Below are positions 53,949-62,609 of a stretch of DNA of 64,000 bases, piece after piece; within the stretch, counting starts at the first letter, position 1, and each line of letters begins with the position of its first letter. The stretch comes from Mesorhizobium sp. WSM3626 (lineage in GTDB: Bacteria; Pseudomonadota; Alphaproteobacteria; Rhizobiales; Rhizobiaceae), in contig NZ_AZUY01000002.1 of NCBI RefSeq assembly GCF_000513935.1, positions 115,517-179,516 on the forward strand, written 5' to 3'. The notes beneath the pieces were generated by a model. That model ran no database searches and was not told where the DNA came from. It was given only the letters and a program-made list of their open reading frames with translations. Position numbers and translations under genes: made by a program.

Positions 53949-55196
53949 TCAACTGTTTGCTTCTGCTTTTCTTCTCGGATCGAGCCGCAATGCTTCGGGG
54001 GTCACCGAACGGTCGGCCGGCTGCGTCTTGAAGGCATCGCGATCCTCGATCGGCACCGGAGCGCGGCGGCTGATGCGCAGCAGCGTATAGCCTGCCAGGG
54101 ACAGATGCGCCAAGGCGGTCGCCAGGAACAGGCCCTCCGGGCGCATCCAGCTCATCAGGGCCGCCGCCAGCAAAGGCCCGATCATGGTGCCAAAGCCGTA
54201 AAGCAGCAGCAGGCCGCCCGATACCTTGACGAAATCCTCGGAGCGCGCGTGGTCGTTGGCATGCGCCACGGCAATCGAATAGAGCGTGTAGGCGAAAGCG
54301 CCATAGGCGGCGGTGAAGATGAGGACGAAGACTGCGGAGCGCGGCTCGAACAGGAAGATGAGAAGCGCAAACAGCGCCGCGCCGAACGCGGCACCGGCCA
54401 GCACGAAACGCCGGTCGGTCTTGTCGGAGAGACGCCCGGCCGGAAGCTGCATGGCGGCACCGGCGACGACCACAAGGCTCATCATCAAGGCGATCTCGGC
54501 AGTAGGGATGCCGATGCGGGCTCCGTAAACCGCGCCAAGCGTGCCCCAGGCGCCATTGGCGATGCCGATCAAGAGGCAGGCAATCGCCGACACGGGAGAG
54601 TTGGCGTAGAGCCCCTTGATGTCGAGCTTGACGTCCTGCAGCGGCTTCGGATGCGAGGCCGTCGAGACCGCGGTCGGAATGAGCGACAGACAGAACAGGA
54701 TGCCCGTGATCATGAACAGCGACGCCGATTTCACGTCGCCGCCGGCGACGATCATCTGTCCGCCCATGATCGAGGCATAGGTGACCATCATGTAGAGGCC
54801 GAAGACGGTGCCGCGGTTCTCGTTGGTGGCCTTCTCGTTCAGCCAGCTCTCAATGACCATGAAGGCGCCGGCCATGGTAAAACCGGTGAAGGCCCGCAGC
54901 AGGATCCAGACATACTCGTTGATGACAAGGCCCGTCAGCAGCGCCACGATGGCGCCGGACGCGGCAAAGGCGCCGAAGGCGCGCACATGTCCGGCGCGGC
55001 GCACGATGCGCGGCGCAAAGAAACAGCCGGTGACGAAGCCGCCGGCCCAGGCCGTGCCCATCAGGCCAAGCGACGCGGTCGAGAATCCTTCCACCTGGCC
55101 GCGCAGAGGCAACAGCAGCCCATGCAGTCCCGATGCCGCCAGAAGGAAGGCGGTGCCGCGAAGCAGGGAAAGGATCGGTCTGTAGGCTGCGAGCAT
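53949..55196 (-). CDS. MFS transporter (YcaD-like)
   Basis: 415 aa; twelve helices, with WLNEKATNENRGTVFGLYMMV loop of YcaD-type MFS proteins. C-terminal hydrophilic tail of about 40 residues. Substrate unknown. Upstream of the short ArsR gene. Confidence 0.9.
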   Translation of the reverse strand: MLAAYRPILSLLRGTAFLLAASGLHGLLLPLRGQVEGFSTASLGLMGTAWAGGFVTGCFFAPRIVRRAGHVRAFGAFAASGAIVALLTGLVINEYVWILLRAFTGFTMAGAFMVIESWLNEKATNENRGTVFGLYMMVTYASIMGGQMIVAGGDVKSASLFMITGILFCLSLIPTAVSTASHPKPLQDVKLDIKGLYANSPVSAIACLLIGIANGAWGTLGAVYGARIGIPTAEIALMMSLVVVAGAAMQLPAGRLSDKTDRRFVLAGAAFGAALFALLIFLFEPRSAVFVLIFTAAYGAFAYTLYSIAVAHANDHARSEDFVKVSGGLLLLYGFGTMIGPLLAAALMSWMRPEGLFLATALAHLSLAGYTLLRISRRAPVPIEDRDAFKTQPADRSVTPEALRLDPRRKAEANS

Positions 55197-55282
55197 TTTT
55201 TGATCCGGCTGGACTGGGAGGGACGCAGGTTTGAAGACAGTCGCATTCGGGCTTTTCGGCGGCGGGCGGTCACCTCAGCGAA

Positions 55283-55477
55283 TTATCCGCGGCGAAACAG
55301 CGCCTCGGCGGCCGACTTGGTGTTGTCCTTGGTCTTCAGTTCGGCCTCCAGCCGGGCGATCTCGTCGCGCAGGATGCCGATGCGCTCGGACAGTTCACCG
55401 ACGGAAAGCAGCGACAGGTCCTGCCCGATCTCGTGCGGGCGCGCCTTCTTTTTGGGTTCGTCGTCGAAGATCGCCAT
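55283..55477 (-). CDS. DUF1192 small protein
   Basis: 64 aa (MAIFDDEPKKKARPHEIGQD, then LSLLSVGELSERIGILRDEI). Predicted helical/coiled coil. GGAGGAGGAG precedes ATG 55477. Found across Rhizobiales; function unknown. Confidence 0.88.
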   Translation of the reverse strand: MAIFDDEPKKKARPHEIGQDLSLLSVGELSERIGILRDEIARLEAELKTKDNTKSAAEALFRRG

Positions 55478-55599
55478 CGTTGCTCCTCCTCCGCCAGACC
55501 AGATTGGCCATTTGCCTGATTTGGCAATGAGCATACATAGGGCAGGGGTGTCGATGCAAACAGCCGGTAAGAGTGCGGCGAGGAAAGACGGGAAACTTC

Positions 55600-56610
55600 A
55601 TGGCGAGCGGACAGAAAATTCCGGCACGGATGACGGCGATCGCGATCTCGGAGCCGGGCGGCCCCCGGGTGTTGAAGCCAGAAACGCGCGACGTGCCGCT
55701 GCCCGGCCCCGGAGAAATCCTGATCAAGGTCCATGCCGCCGGCGTCAACCGGCCCGATGTCCAGCAGCGCAAGGGCGCCTATCCGCCACCGCCCGGCGCA
55801 TCGGACCTGCCGGGCCTCGAGGTGTCGGGAGAAGTGGCCGCTCTTGGCGACGAGATATCGCGCTGGCGCATCGGCGACCGGGTCTGCGCGCTCACGCCCG
55901 GCGGCGGCTATGCCGAATATGCTAGGGTTCATGCCGGCAGCGTTCTGCCGCTGCCGGCGGGTTTCACCCACACGGAAGCGGCGGCGGTGCCGGAGAACTA
56001 CTTCACCGTCTGGCACAATGTGTTCGAGCGCGGCGGGCTGAAGAAGGGTGAGACACTGCTCGTCCATGGCGGCTCGTCCGGCATCGGCACCACGGCGATC
56101 CAGCTCGCCTCGGCCTTCGGCGCCTATGTCATCACCACCGCCGGATCCCAGGAGAAATGCGACGCCTGCCTGAAGCTCGGTGCCGACCGCGCGATCAATT
56201 ACCGCGAGCAGGATTTCGTCGCCGCGGTCAAAGAGGCGACCGAAGGCCGGGGCGCCAACGTCATTCTCGACATGGTCGGTGGCGATTATATCCAGCGAAA
56301 CTACGAGGCCGCCGCTGTCGAGGGCCGCATCGTGCAGATCGCCGTCCAGGCCGGCGCGGTGGCGAGCGCCGACTTTTCCAAGGTCATGGTCAAGCGGCTG
56401 ACCCATACGGGTTCGACGCTGAGGCCGCGCAGCGTCGAATTCAAGGCTGCGATCGCGGCGGCGCTGGAGGCGCAGATCTGGCCTCTGCTGGGCACGCGCA
56501 AGGTGGCGCCCGTCATGGACATGATCTATCCGCTCACCGACGCCTGGCGCGCGCACGAGCGGATGGAGGAGGGCGATCATATCGGCAAGATCGTGCTCGA
56601 CGTCGGTTAA
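55600..56610 (+). CDS. NAD(P)H quinone oxidoreductase (zinc-free MDR family)
   Basis: 336 aa; quinone reductase/zeta-crystallin type. N-terminal GroES-like domain (HAAGVNRPDVQQRKGAYPPP), cofactor loop VHGGSSGIGTTAIQLA (near residue 150). It lacks zinc ligands. Start ATG 55600; GTG 55573 and ATG 55630 are possible. Confidence 0.92.
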   Translation: MASGQKIPARMTAIAISEPGGPRVLKPETRDVPLPGPGEILIKVHAAGVNRPDVQQRKGAYPPPPGASDLPGLEVSGEVAALGDEISRWRIGDRVCALTPGGGYAEYARVHAGSVLPLPAGFTHTEAAAVPENYFTVWHNVFERGGLKKGETLLVHGGSSGIGTTAIQLASAFGAYVITTAGSQEKCDACLKLGADRAINYREQDFVAAVKEATEGRGANVILDMVGGDYIQRNYEAAAVEGRIVQIAVQAGAVASADFSKVMVKRLTHTGSTLRPRSVEFKAAIAAALEAQIWPLLGTRKVAPVMDMIYPLTDAWRAHERMEEGDHIGKIVLDVG

Positions 56611-56682
56611 ACCGGCATCACCTCAATCGCGACACGTCCCCGGTGCGCGCCCTTGCTTACAAGATGAACAGAAGCTTAATGG

Positions 56683-56694
56683 TGCAATGCAGCA
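56683..56694. promoter_or_regulatory. PhaR-like motif upstream of DUF1127 gene
   Basis: TGCAATGCAGCA; its complement TGCTGCATTGCA differs by one base from the motif at 15119-15130. It is 95 bp before the DUF1127 start. A nearby TTGC-N2-ATGCAA-like word follows. Confidence 0.4.
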
Positions 56695-56789
56695 TTTGCA
56701 TCATTGCTATGCAAAATCGGCCGTTCAAGTCCTGCTCGATGATCACTATTTGAGCATCATCGAAACGAACCCAATTCAGGAGGACTACC

Positions 56790-56930
56790 ATGAACCCGAT
56801 CCGCGCTTTCCGTAACTGGCGCATGTACAACGAGACCGTTCGCGAACTGAACCGCCTCAACGCACGTCAGCTGAGCGACCTCGGCATCAACCGCGCCGAC
56901 ATTGAGAGGATCGCCCGCCAGGCGATCTGA
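56790..56930 (+). CDS. DUF1127 small protein
   Basis: 46 aa (MNPIRAFRNWRMYNETVREL, then LSDLGINRADIERIARQAI). DUF1127 proteins are tiny, basic and often stress-linked or RNA-binding (phosphate or carbon metabolism in Agrobacterium and Rhodobacter). CAGGAGGA is before ATG 56790. Confidence 0.93.
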   Translation: MNPIRAFRNWRMYNETVRELNRLNARQLSDLGINRADIERIARQAI

Positions 56931-57005
56931 TTGCAAGCGCGGCCCCGCCGCAAGGCAGGGGTCGCAATGCAGAGCCGATGTAGACGCTTGTCGTCGCCGG
57001 TTCCG

Positions 57006-57034
57006 AACCCGCTGGACCCTGTCCGGCGGGTTTT
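57006..57034 (+). terminator. Terminator after DUF1127 gene
   Basis: AACCCGC (57006-57012) pairs with GCGGGTT (57026-57032), followed by TT. Confidence 0.55.
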
Positions 57035-57162
57035 GTCTTTTGGGAGCAGAATAGCGGCGGAGGCAAATCCCGCCTGCCAGTTCGCGGTTTCCGGCGAGCT
57101 TCTCCAAAAACGTTGCGAAACGGGCAGGGAACGGTTATACACACCGCGAATTTCCCATTTTT

Positions 57163-57200
57163 GGTGGCTCTAAACCACCGCCCGCGCGGGAACGCGGGCG
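57163..57200 (+). promoter_or_regulatory. Tandem hairpins in trcR leader
   Basis: GGTGG/CCACC around 57163-57178, then CGCCCGCG (57179-57186) with CGCGGGCG (57193-57200), perfect 8-bp stem, 20 nt before trcR. Possible translational or stability control. Confidence 0.5.
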
Positions 57201-57219
57201 AACGAGAAGGATTTTGCAC

Positions 57220-57915
57220 ATGGCCAATACGCTGCTGATGCCCAAGGCGACCGCCGTCTGGCTGGTCGACAATACCGCGCTTTCCTTCGAGCAGATCGCG
57301 CAGTTCTGCGGGCTGCATCCGCTCGAGGTCAAGGCGATCGCCGACGGCGAATCGGCGCAAGGCATCAAGGGCATGGACCCGATCATGACCGGACAGCTGA
57401 CCCGCGACGAGATCGCGCGCGCCGAGAAAGACCCGAACCAGCGCCTGAAGCTTTCCGACCCCAAGGTGCGGGTGCCGGAATCCAAGCGCAAGGGGCCGCG
57501 CTACACGCCGCTGTCGAAGCGCCAGGACCGGCCGAACGCCATCCTGTGGCTGGTGCGCAACCATCCCGAACTCAAGGACGCACAGATTTCGCGCCTCGTC
57601 GGCACCACCAAATCGACGATCGAGCAAATCCGCGAACGCAAGCACTGGAATTCGGCCAACCTTCAGCCGATGGACCCGGTGACGCTGGGTCTCGCCTCGC
57701 AGATCGACCTCGACATGGAAGTCAACCGCGCCTCGCGTGGCCGCGAGCAGGCGCAACCGGTCGGTGACACGCTGCTGCCGGCGGCCTTGACCGAGCGGCT
57801 GGTGCCGGCGCCGGAGAAGCCGAAGGACGAGGATGCGGAGCTCGATGCCAACGCCGTGTTCGCCAAGCTGTCGGCGCTGAAGTCGAAGGATACCGACACG
57901 GACGACGAGGAATAG
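57220..57915 (+). CDS. trcR: Cell-cycle transcriptional regulator TrcR (DUF1013)
   Basis: 231 aa. DUF1013 conserved region MPKATAVWLVDNTALSFEQI through GTTKSTIEQIRERKHW (residues 8-145) with an HTH-like part. Named TrcR in Caulobacter-group genomes; a DNA-binding regulator in cell-cycle timing. C-terminal acidic tail. ATG 57220 has GAAGGA 8 nt upstream. Confidence 0.93.
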   Translation: MANTLLMPKATAVWLVDNTALSFEQIAQFCGLHPLEVKAIADGESAQGIKGMDPIMTGQLTRDEIARAEKDPNQRLKLSDPKVRVPESKRKGPRYTPLSKRQDRPNAILWLVRNHPELKDAQISRLVGTTKSTIEQIRERKHWNSANLQPMDPVTLGLASQIDLDMEVNRASRGREQAQPVGDTLLPAALTERLVPAPEKPKDEDAELDANAVFAKLSALKSKDTDTDDEE

Positions 57916-57925
57916 GCGTCGGCTC

Positions 57926-58078
57926 TTCCTTCTCCCCTTGTGGGAGAAGGTGGCCGAGCGAAGCTTGGTCGGATGAGGGGTGTTCCAGGGAACGCCGACG
58001 CCTCACTCCGCTGGAACACCCCTCAACCGTCTCGGCGCTGCGCGCCGATCCACCTTCTCCCACAAAGGGGAGAAGGAA
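57926..58078. repeat. Long rhizobial inverted repeat between trcR and WYL gene
   Basis: Arms starting TTCCTTCTCCCCTTGTGGGA and ending TCCCACAAAGGGGAGAAGGA, each about 65 nt with internal stems, enclose ACGCCGACGCCTCACTCC. Likely bidirectional terminator as well as a repeat-family member. Confidence 0.85.
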
Positions 58079-58085
58079 GAAACCG

Positions 58086-58805
58086 TCAGCTTCGCGCCGC
58101 GCGGTCTGGCGCCATGCCGTAATCCTCGCTGCGCTCCACCGCCCGGTAGAAATCGGCAAGCTGCTTGCCGCGTTCCGGCTTGAAGATGCGCCCTGCGATG
58201 ACCACCGAGGCGATGCGATCGATGCGGAAGGCGCGGAAATCATCGCGCATCTCGCACCAGGCGACCAGCGTCCACACCTTGCCCCAGAACCACAGGCCGA
58301 GCGGCCTGATATCGCGCGCGGTGCCGCGGCCGGCTTCGTCGGAGTAGTCGATGGTCAGCACCTGGCGCTTTTCGACCGCGCGTTCGATCAGGTCGATCGC
58401 CTCGCGGGCGGCGTCGCTGACCACCCACATCGGCGTGTGGATCTCGGTGCGGGCGATGCGGTCCTTTTCGGCATCGGGCAGCACGGCACCGATCTTGACC
58501 AGCGCCTCGTCGGCCGCCCGCGCCATGGCAGCGCCGCCAAAGGCGCGCACCATCCGGGCGCCGGCAACCAGCGCCACGATCTCGTCACGCGTGAACATCA
58601 GCGGCGGAAGGTCGAAACCCTCCCTCATCATGTAGCCAACGCCAGCTTCGCCATCGATCGGCACGCCCGTCGACTGCAGGTCGGCTATGTCGCGATAGAT
58701 GGTTCGCTCGGAAACCTCGAGCCATGTGCCTAGCTTCTGGGCGGTGACCAGACGGCCACCACGCAGATGCTGCACGATCTGAAAGAGCCTGTCGGCGCGG
58801 CGCAT
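58086..58805 (-). CDS. YafY/PafC-like WYL-domain transcriptional regulator
   Basis: 239 aa. HTH_11/DeoR-like N terminus (ADRLFQIVQHLRGGRLVTAQ, VSERTIYRDIADL) and C-terminal WYL domain (IDYSDEAGRGTARDIRPLGL, then WTLVAWCEMRDDFRAFRIDR). GGGGAAG is 7 nt before ATG 58805; earlier start at 58832 possible. WYL regulators sense nucleic acid or small ligands. Likely controls the neighbouring genes. Confidence 0.9.
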   Translation of the reverse strand: MRRADRLFQIVQHLRGGRLVTAQKLGTWLEVSERTIYRDIADLQSTGVPIDGEAGVGYMMREGFDLPPLMFTRDEIVALVAGARMVRAFGGAAMARAADEALVKIGAVLPDAEKDRIARTEIHTPMWVVSDAAREAIDLIERAVEKRQVLTIDYSDEAGRGTARDIRPLGLWFWGKVWTLVAWCEMRDDFRAFRIDRIASVVIAGRIFKPERGKQLADFYRAVERSEDYGMAPDRAARS

Positions 58806-58830
58806 CGTTTGCTTCCCCAGTGTTCTTCCC

Positions 58831-58878
58831 ATGCATGCCGTGGCTCCCGGACCGAATCCACTTCCACGTGACATGCAT
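58831..58878. repeat. Imperfect inverted repeat (ATGCATG family)
   Basis: ATGCATGCCGTGG (58831-58843) against CCACGTGACATGCAT (58864-58878), with a 2-nt bulge. Relative of 53602-53644. It lies between the WYL gene and the hypothetical gene. Confidence 0.65.
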
Positions 58879-59276
58879 TACGGTTTCAGCCCTTCGCACT
58901 TGCGCTGCGTGGCAACAAATTCCGCGCCGAAGGACAGTTTCCTCGTTGTCGGCGTCTTCGCATCGAGCACGCGCCAGAAGGGAGCGATGTCGCGGAGCGT
59001 CATGCCGCGCTCGAAATCCTCCTTGGCAGCCTCGGCGACCGTGCGCAGATGATAGCCTATGGTGACCGGGCATGTCACTTCGGCGCCGTGCTCGATGGCA
59101 AGCGCCGTGCGCAGCGCACGAACGTCCATCTCGAAGCCTTCAGGGATAGAGCGGATGAAATCATTGACCTGGCGCGCGGTCGGCACCAGAATCGGCTGGC
59201 CTTCGACGACGTCGCCCACCGTGGGCTTCACGCCGCTGATGCCAGGCGTATCCAGCCTGTCGTTCCAGTTCTTCAT
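58878..59276 (-). CDS. Conserved hypothetical protein
   Basis: 132 aa, not recognised. Segment VEGQPILVPTARQVNDFIRS and a central LRTALAIEHGAEVTCPVTIG suggest a compact alpha/beta fold. No signal or membrane segment. The start ATG 59276 lies 47 nt after the palindromic promoter at 59324-59351, shared with the DUF1127 gene at 60018. Upstream of the WYL gene. Confidence 0.75.
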   Translation of the reverse strand: MKNWNDRLDTPGISGVKPTVGDVVEGQPILVPTARQVNDFIRSIPEGFEMDVRALRTALAIEHGAEVTCPVTIGYHLRTVAEAAKEDFERGMTLRDIAPFWRVLDAKTPTTRKLSFGAEFVATQRKCEGLKP

Positions 59277-59323
59277 TGATCGTCCTCTCGGCCGGCCATG
59301 CGCATCATCCCACCATCGCACGC

Positions 59324-59351
59324 GCCTCCTGACAGCATACTGTCAGGAGGC
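59324..59351. promoter_or_regulatory. Palindromic operator upstream of hypothetical gene
   Basis: GCCTCCTGACAG-CATA-CTGTCAGGAGGC, perfect 12-bp arms. It overlaps the stop of the DJ-1/PfpI gene. Downstream toward 59276 comes GTGCGATGGTG, aligned with GTGCGATACTG after the second palindrome at 60227. Confidence 0.65.
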
Positions 59352-59933
59352 TTCAGCATACTCCTTGGCGAAGAGCGTCCGCATCTGTGCGAGATCGCCG
59401 CCTTTTTCCGGGTAAAGCGTCTGCAGAAAGGCAAGGGCGAAAGTGCCGTGCGCCGAACCCGGCGCGGACACGATCCTGCCGTCGGCTACGGCATAAGGCA
59501 CGTCCTGATAATTGCCCTCGCCGGCATAGCCGGTCTCGTGGTGCTTGATCCAGTCACGGCCATTGCTGGTATGCCTGGCATTCTCGAACATGCCGGCTCG
59601 AGCCAGCGCAAGCGTCCCGGCGCAAATCCCGCCAACGACACCGCCGCGCCTGGCGACGGCCGCCAGCAGTTCGGATATATCCGGCGGCGCCTTGCCCGCC
59701 CACTGGTCGGAACCGATGACGGCCACGGCATCGAGATCGGTATTCTCATCGACGCTGGCCGACCGGTCTGGTGTCAGCCGAAAACCGCTGATTCCGGTCA
59801 CCGGCTTGCCTTCGGGCGTAACCGAGACGGCGCGAGCGACGAACCATTCGACCGCCGACGCCGCCAGCAGCCCATATTCCCAGTCGGCAAAACCCTCGAT
59901 GAACAGAAAGCCGATTGTCTTCCGATCGGGCAT
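59343..59933 (-). CDS. DJ-1/PfpI family protein
   Basis: 196 aa; the nucleophile-elbow Cys is in GVVGGICAGTLALA (near residue 104), flavodoxin-like fold. Similar to YdeA/glutamine-amidotransferase-like proteins; could be a chaperone, glyoxalase or amidase. Its upstream neighbour is the DUF1127 gene (84 nt). Confidence 0.9.
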   Translation of the reverse strand: MPDRKTIGFLFIEGFADWEYGLLAASAVEWFVARAVSVTPEGKPVTGISGFRLTPDRSASVDENTDLDAVAVIGSDQWAGKAPPDISELLAAVARRGGVVGGICAGTLALARAGMFENARHTSNGRDWIKHHETGYAGEGNYQDVPYAVADGRIVSAPGSAHGTFALAFLQTLYPEKGGDLAQMRTLFAKEYAEAS

Positions 59934-60017
59934 AAGCTCGCTCCATCCCTCGCGCGCCGGACCTAATATCTGGGTGCTGACGCGTCAGCGTCCAACTGCT
60001 GCGTTGAAAATTTCGTC

Positions 60018-60185
60018 TCAATTGCCGTGATGGCGACGCTCGGCATACATGTCAGGCCAGCCGATATCCTTGCGAATGTCGGCGGGCAGCGCATTCATGA
60101 ACCGCTGGGTCCGGATCTCGTTGCGCATCGTGCGGATCTTGCCGACATAATGCCGCATGCCGCGCAGAATGGTAAAACCGTTCAT
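60018..60185 (-). CDS. DUF1127-like small protein
   Basis: 55 aa (NGFTILRGMRHYVGKIRTMR, then MNALPADIRKDIGWPDMYAE), a longer DUF1127-type with the ALPADIRKDIGWP core. AGGAG is before ATG 60185. A palindromic operator lies 41 nt upstream. Confidence 0.85.
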   Translation of the reverse strand: MNGFTILRGMRHYVGKIRTMRNEIRTQRFMNALPADIRKDIGWPDMYAERRHHGN

Positions 60186-60226
60186 GACCAATCTCCTCTC
60201 TCTAGCTGGAGACAGTATCGCACACC

Positions 60227-60252
60227 CCTGCTGACAGCAGTCTGTCAGGAGG
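60227..60252. promoter_or_regulatory. Palindromic operator upstream of DUF1127 gene
   Basis: CCTGCTGACAG-CAGT-CTGTCAGGAGG; one mismatched pair. Same 7-bp core (CTGACAG-N4-CTGTCAG) and near-same distance to start as the element at 59324. Confidence 0.65.
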
Positions 60253-60451
60253 ATGGCAGGTCGTGCGACGACAGTTCCGTTCTTGCCGTGACAGGTCATG
60301 CGGCTGCGCATCGTTCACCAGGATCAGGCTAATCGGGGCCGTATTGTTCATCGCCTGGTGACGAACTGTCGGGATAGGCGGCCTTCAGCGAGGTGACCGG
60401 AGTTCTGATATGAAAGGAGAAAATTCTTCCCCCAAAAACAGGGAGACGACC

Positions 60452-61405
60452 ATGAGCTTGCAACTGACAGGAATTCACCATCTGACCGCCATCACCGCCA
60501 ATGCGCCCGGCAATCTTCATTTCTACACGAAGGTGCTGGGGCTGCGGCTGGTCAAGAAAACGGTGAACCAGGACGATACCTCGGCCTACCATCTCTTTTA
60601 TGCCGACGGCGAGGCAACGCCGGGTACCGACCTTACCTTCTTCGACTGGCCGGTCGGCCGCGAACGGCGTGGCACGCACAGCATCGCGCGGACCAGTCTC
60701 AGGGTCGGCAGCCGGGAGAGCCTTGCCTGGTGGAAGCAGAACCTTGCCAGCGAAGGCATCGCGACAGGAGAGATTGCCGATATCGGCGGTTACCCCAGCC
60801 TGGATTTCGAGGACCCCGAAGGCCAGCGCCTGCGGCTCGTCAGCGATGGCGGCGAGGGCGGCAGCCATCCCTGGGTGCAAAGCCCGGTGCCGGCCGAGCA
60901 TCAGATCCGTGGGCTCGGGCCGATCGTGATCAGTGTCCCCGACATCACCAACACCGAGGCGGCGCTGACCGAGGTGATGAACATGCGCAAGGCGCGTGAC
61001 TATGCCTCGCCGGACGGCGAGGGCCAGGTCCACGTCTTCGAGATGGGCGCAGGCGGGCCGGCGGCGGAGCTTCATGTGGCCGTGCAGCCTGGGCTGGCGC
61101 CCGCAAGGCAAGGCGCCGGTGCGGTTCACCACGTCGCCTTCAGGGCGCCGGACCAGGAGACGTTGCATCAATGGACGGCGCGCCTGGCCGAATTCCGGCT
61201 GCCGTCGAGCGGCGAGGTTGAGCGCTACTACTTCCGCTCGCTCTATTTCCGCGAGCCGAACGGCATCCTGTTCGAGATCGCCACCGACGGACCGGGGTTC
61301 ACCGCCGATGAGCCGCTCGAGACGCTCGGCGAAAGCCTTGCCCTGCCGCCGTTCCTTGAGGCAAAACGCGCCTCGATCGAGGCCAGCCTCAAGCCGCTGA
61401 AATAG
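60452..61405 (+). CDS. Glyoxalase-fold ring-cleaving dioxygenase family protein
   Basis: 317 aa; two vicinal-oxygen-chelate domains. Metal ligands: His in GIHHLTAI (near residue 8), His in [11 protein letters not shown] (near 225), Glu in [11 protein letters not shown] (near 275). Resembles MhqO/LinE-like (hydro)quinone dioxygenases. Start ATG 60452 with GGGAG 8 nt upstream. Might detoxify quinones, like the QOR at 55600. Confidence 0.9.
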   Translation: MSLQLTGIHHLTAITANAPGNLHFYTKVLGLRLVKKTVNQDDTSAYHLFYADGEATPGTDLTFFDWPVGRERRGTHSIARTSLRVGSRESLAWWKQNLASEGIATGEIADIGGYPSLDFEDPEGQRLRLVSDGGEGGSHPWVQSPVPAEHQIRGLGPIVISVPDITNTEAALTEVMNMRKARDYASPDGEGQVHVFEMGAGGPAAELHVAVQPGLAPARQGAGAVHHVAFRAPDQETLHQWTARLAEFRLPSSGEVERYYFRSLYFREPNGILFEIATDGPGFTADEPLETLGESLALPPFLEAKRASIEASLKPLK

Positions 61406-61521
61406 ATCGCTGCGCGGTCAAGGCGGGCGCCGCGTTCCGGTTCGGGATCGCGGCGCCTTTTCTTTTCCGGAGACGGAACGAACCGCTTTGACAGGTGTCA
61501 GCGTTGCTGGTCAAAGGCTAC

Positions 61522-61683
61522 ATGACGAAACTCCTCGCCCTTGTCATTGTCGGGTTCATGGTGATTCAGATCATCAAGCCGCTCGGTTGGCCCGGGCTCA
61601 GGCGTCGCGGCGATTTCTGGAAATTGGCATTGCTCGCTATGGCGGCAATTTCGCTGGCGGCCGTGCTCGGGCATTTTACATAG
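61522..61683 (+). CDS. Small membrane protein, unknown
   Basis: 53 aa with two hydrophobic segments (LLALVIVGFMVIQII; LALLAMAAISLAAVLGHF) around a basic GLRRRGDFWK loop. Start ATG 61522. A TTGACAGGTGTCA dyad (61488-61500) just upstream may be its promoter or operator. Confidence 0.65.
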   Translation: MTKLLALVIVGFMVIQIIKPLGWPGLRRRGDFWKLALLAMAAISLAAVLGHFT

Positions 61684-61708
61684 GCCCTCGCGACACCTGC
61701 CGTCGGCT

Positions 61709-62422
61709 TCAGTCCGCAAGCACTGGGCCGACGAGATGTTCCGCCCAGGCCCGGTAACCGGCCTCCGAGGCATGAAACCCGTCGGAGGCAAAGCCGGCCT
61801 CGGGATTGGTGATCGGCAGGCGCGGCGCCGGCACCGCGCCGCGTTCCAGGCAGAGGCGTTCGCCCATCCGGTTCATCGCGGTGGCGCGGATCTCGAGGAT
61901 CTTGCCGAGCAGCGACGGCATGGCCGGCGCACGCGTGAACTCCAGCACAGGCGACCATACCACGCGTGCTTCGGGCCATTTGGCGCGCAATGCATAGAGC
62001 AGGCCGCCGAACTCTCTCTTGAAACGCGGTACGGAATGAAAATTCTTGGTGTCGTTGGTGCCGATGGCAAGCACGATATGCGTCCAGGCATCGGCCGACA
62101 GATTGGGCAGGACATGGTCACGGATCTGGCCCGACGTCGCCGAATTGAAGCCGGCGGCACGCCAGCGCACAGCGCTGCCGGTGCGCTGCGCAATCATGAC
62201 GGCAAGCTGCGCGGCAAGGCCGTTTTCGGAATTGCCGATGCCGACCGACGCGGCGGAGGAATCACCCAGCACCAGCAGCGAGATCGCCGGCTCGTTGCCA
62301 GCGAGATCGTGCATGACCGGGCCTTGCGCCGGCAGCATGCGCGAGGTGCGGCGGCGCACGCCCAATCCCTGCCAGACATAGACAGGGAAGGCGAGCCAAG
62401 TGAGGATGGTCGGAAAACCCAT
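61709..62422 (-). CDS. SGNH/GDSL hydrolase
   Basis: 237 aa; N-terminal hydrophobic anchor (PTILTWLAFPVYVWQGLGV), block I LLVLGDSSAASVGIG, block III AIGTNDTKNF, catalytic SDGFHASEAGY (Asp/His). Esterase or acyl hydrolase at the envelope. Start ATG 62422; TTG 62440 less likely. Confidence 0.9.
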   Translation of the reverse strand: MGFPTILTWLAFPVYVWQGLGVRRRTSRMLPAQGPVMHDLAGNEPAISLLVLGDSSAASVGIGNSENGLAAQLAVMIAQRTGSAVRWRAAGFNSATSGQIRDHVLPNLSADAWTHIVLAIGTNDTKNFHSVPRFKREFGGLLYALRAKWPEARVVWSPVLEFTRAPAMPSLLGKILEIRATAMNRMGERLCLERGAVPAPRLPITNPEAGFASDGFHASEAGYRAWAEHLVGPVLAD

Positions 62423-62507
62423 GGCAATACCGTGCAACAATCCGTGGCAGCCTTAGCGCATGTTTTGGCCGGCGTGAACGGATCCCTGCTTCATCGGCCC
62501 ATGCCCT

Positions 62508-62607
62508 GGAGCGGCTCAGCGATTGGTAGAATCGCTGAACTGCTCTAACTCTTTGTTTTCACGCAATTCCGCAGGGGAAAGGCTACGCGCTTTCCTCTAC
62601 GCGCTTG
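62508..62607. repeat. Rhizobial-type intergenic palindrome, partial
   Basis: CAGCGATT-GGTAG-AATCGCTG (62517-62537) with flanking GAGC/GCTC, then ACGCAATTCCG and a CGCTTTCC tail. A variant of the family at 31650. Confidence 0.7.
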
Positions 62608-62609
62608 CG

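Noticed and set aside
54105..55925. 606-codon plus-strand frame over the MFS, DUF1192 and quinone reductase region
   Set aside because: Crosses three well-supported genes, is full of Arg/Gly/Glu runs and has no domain.
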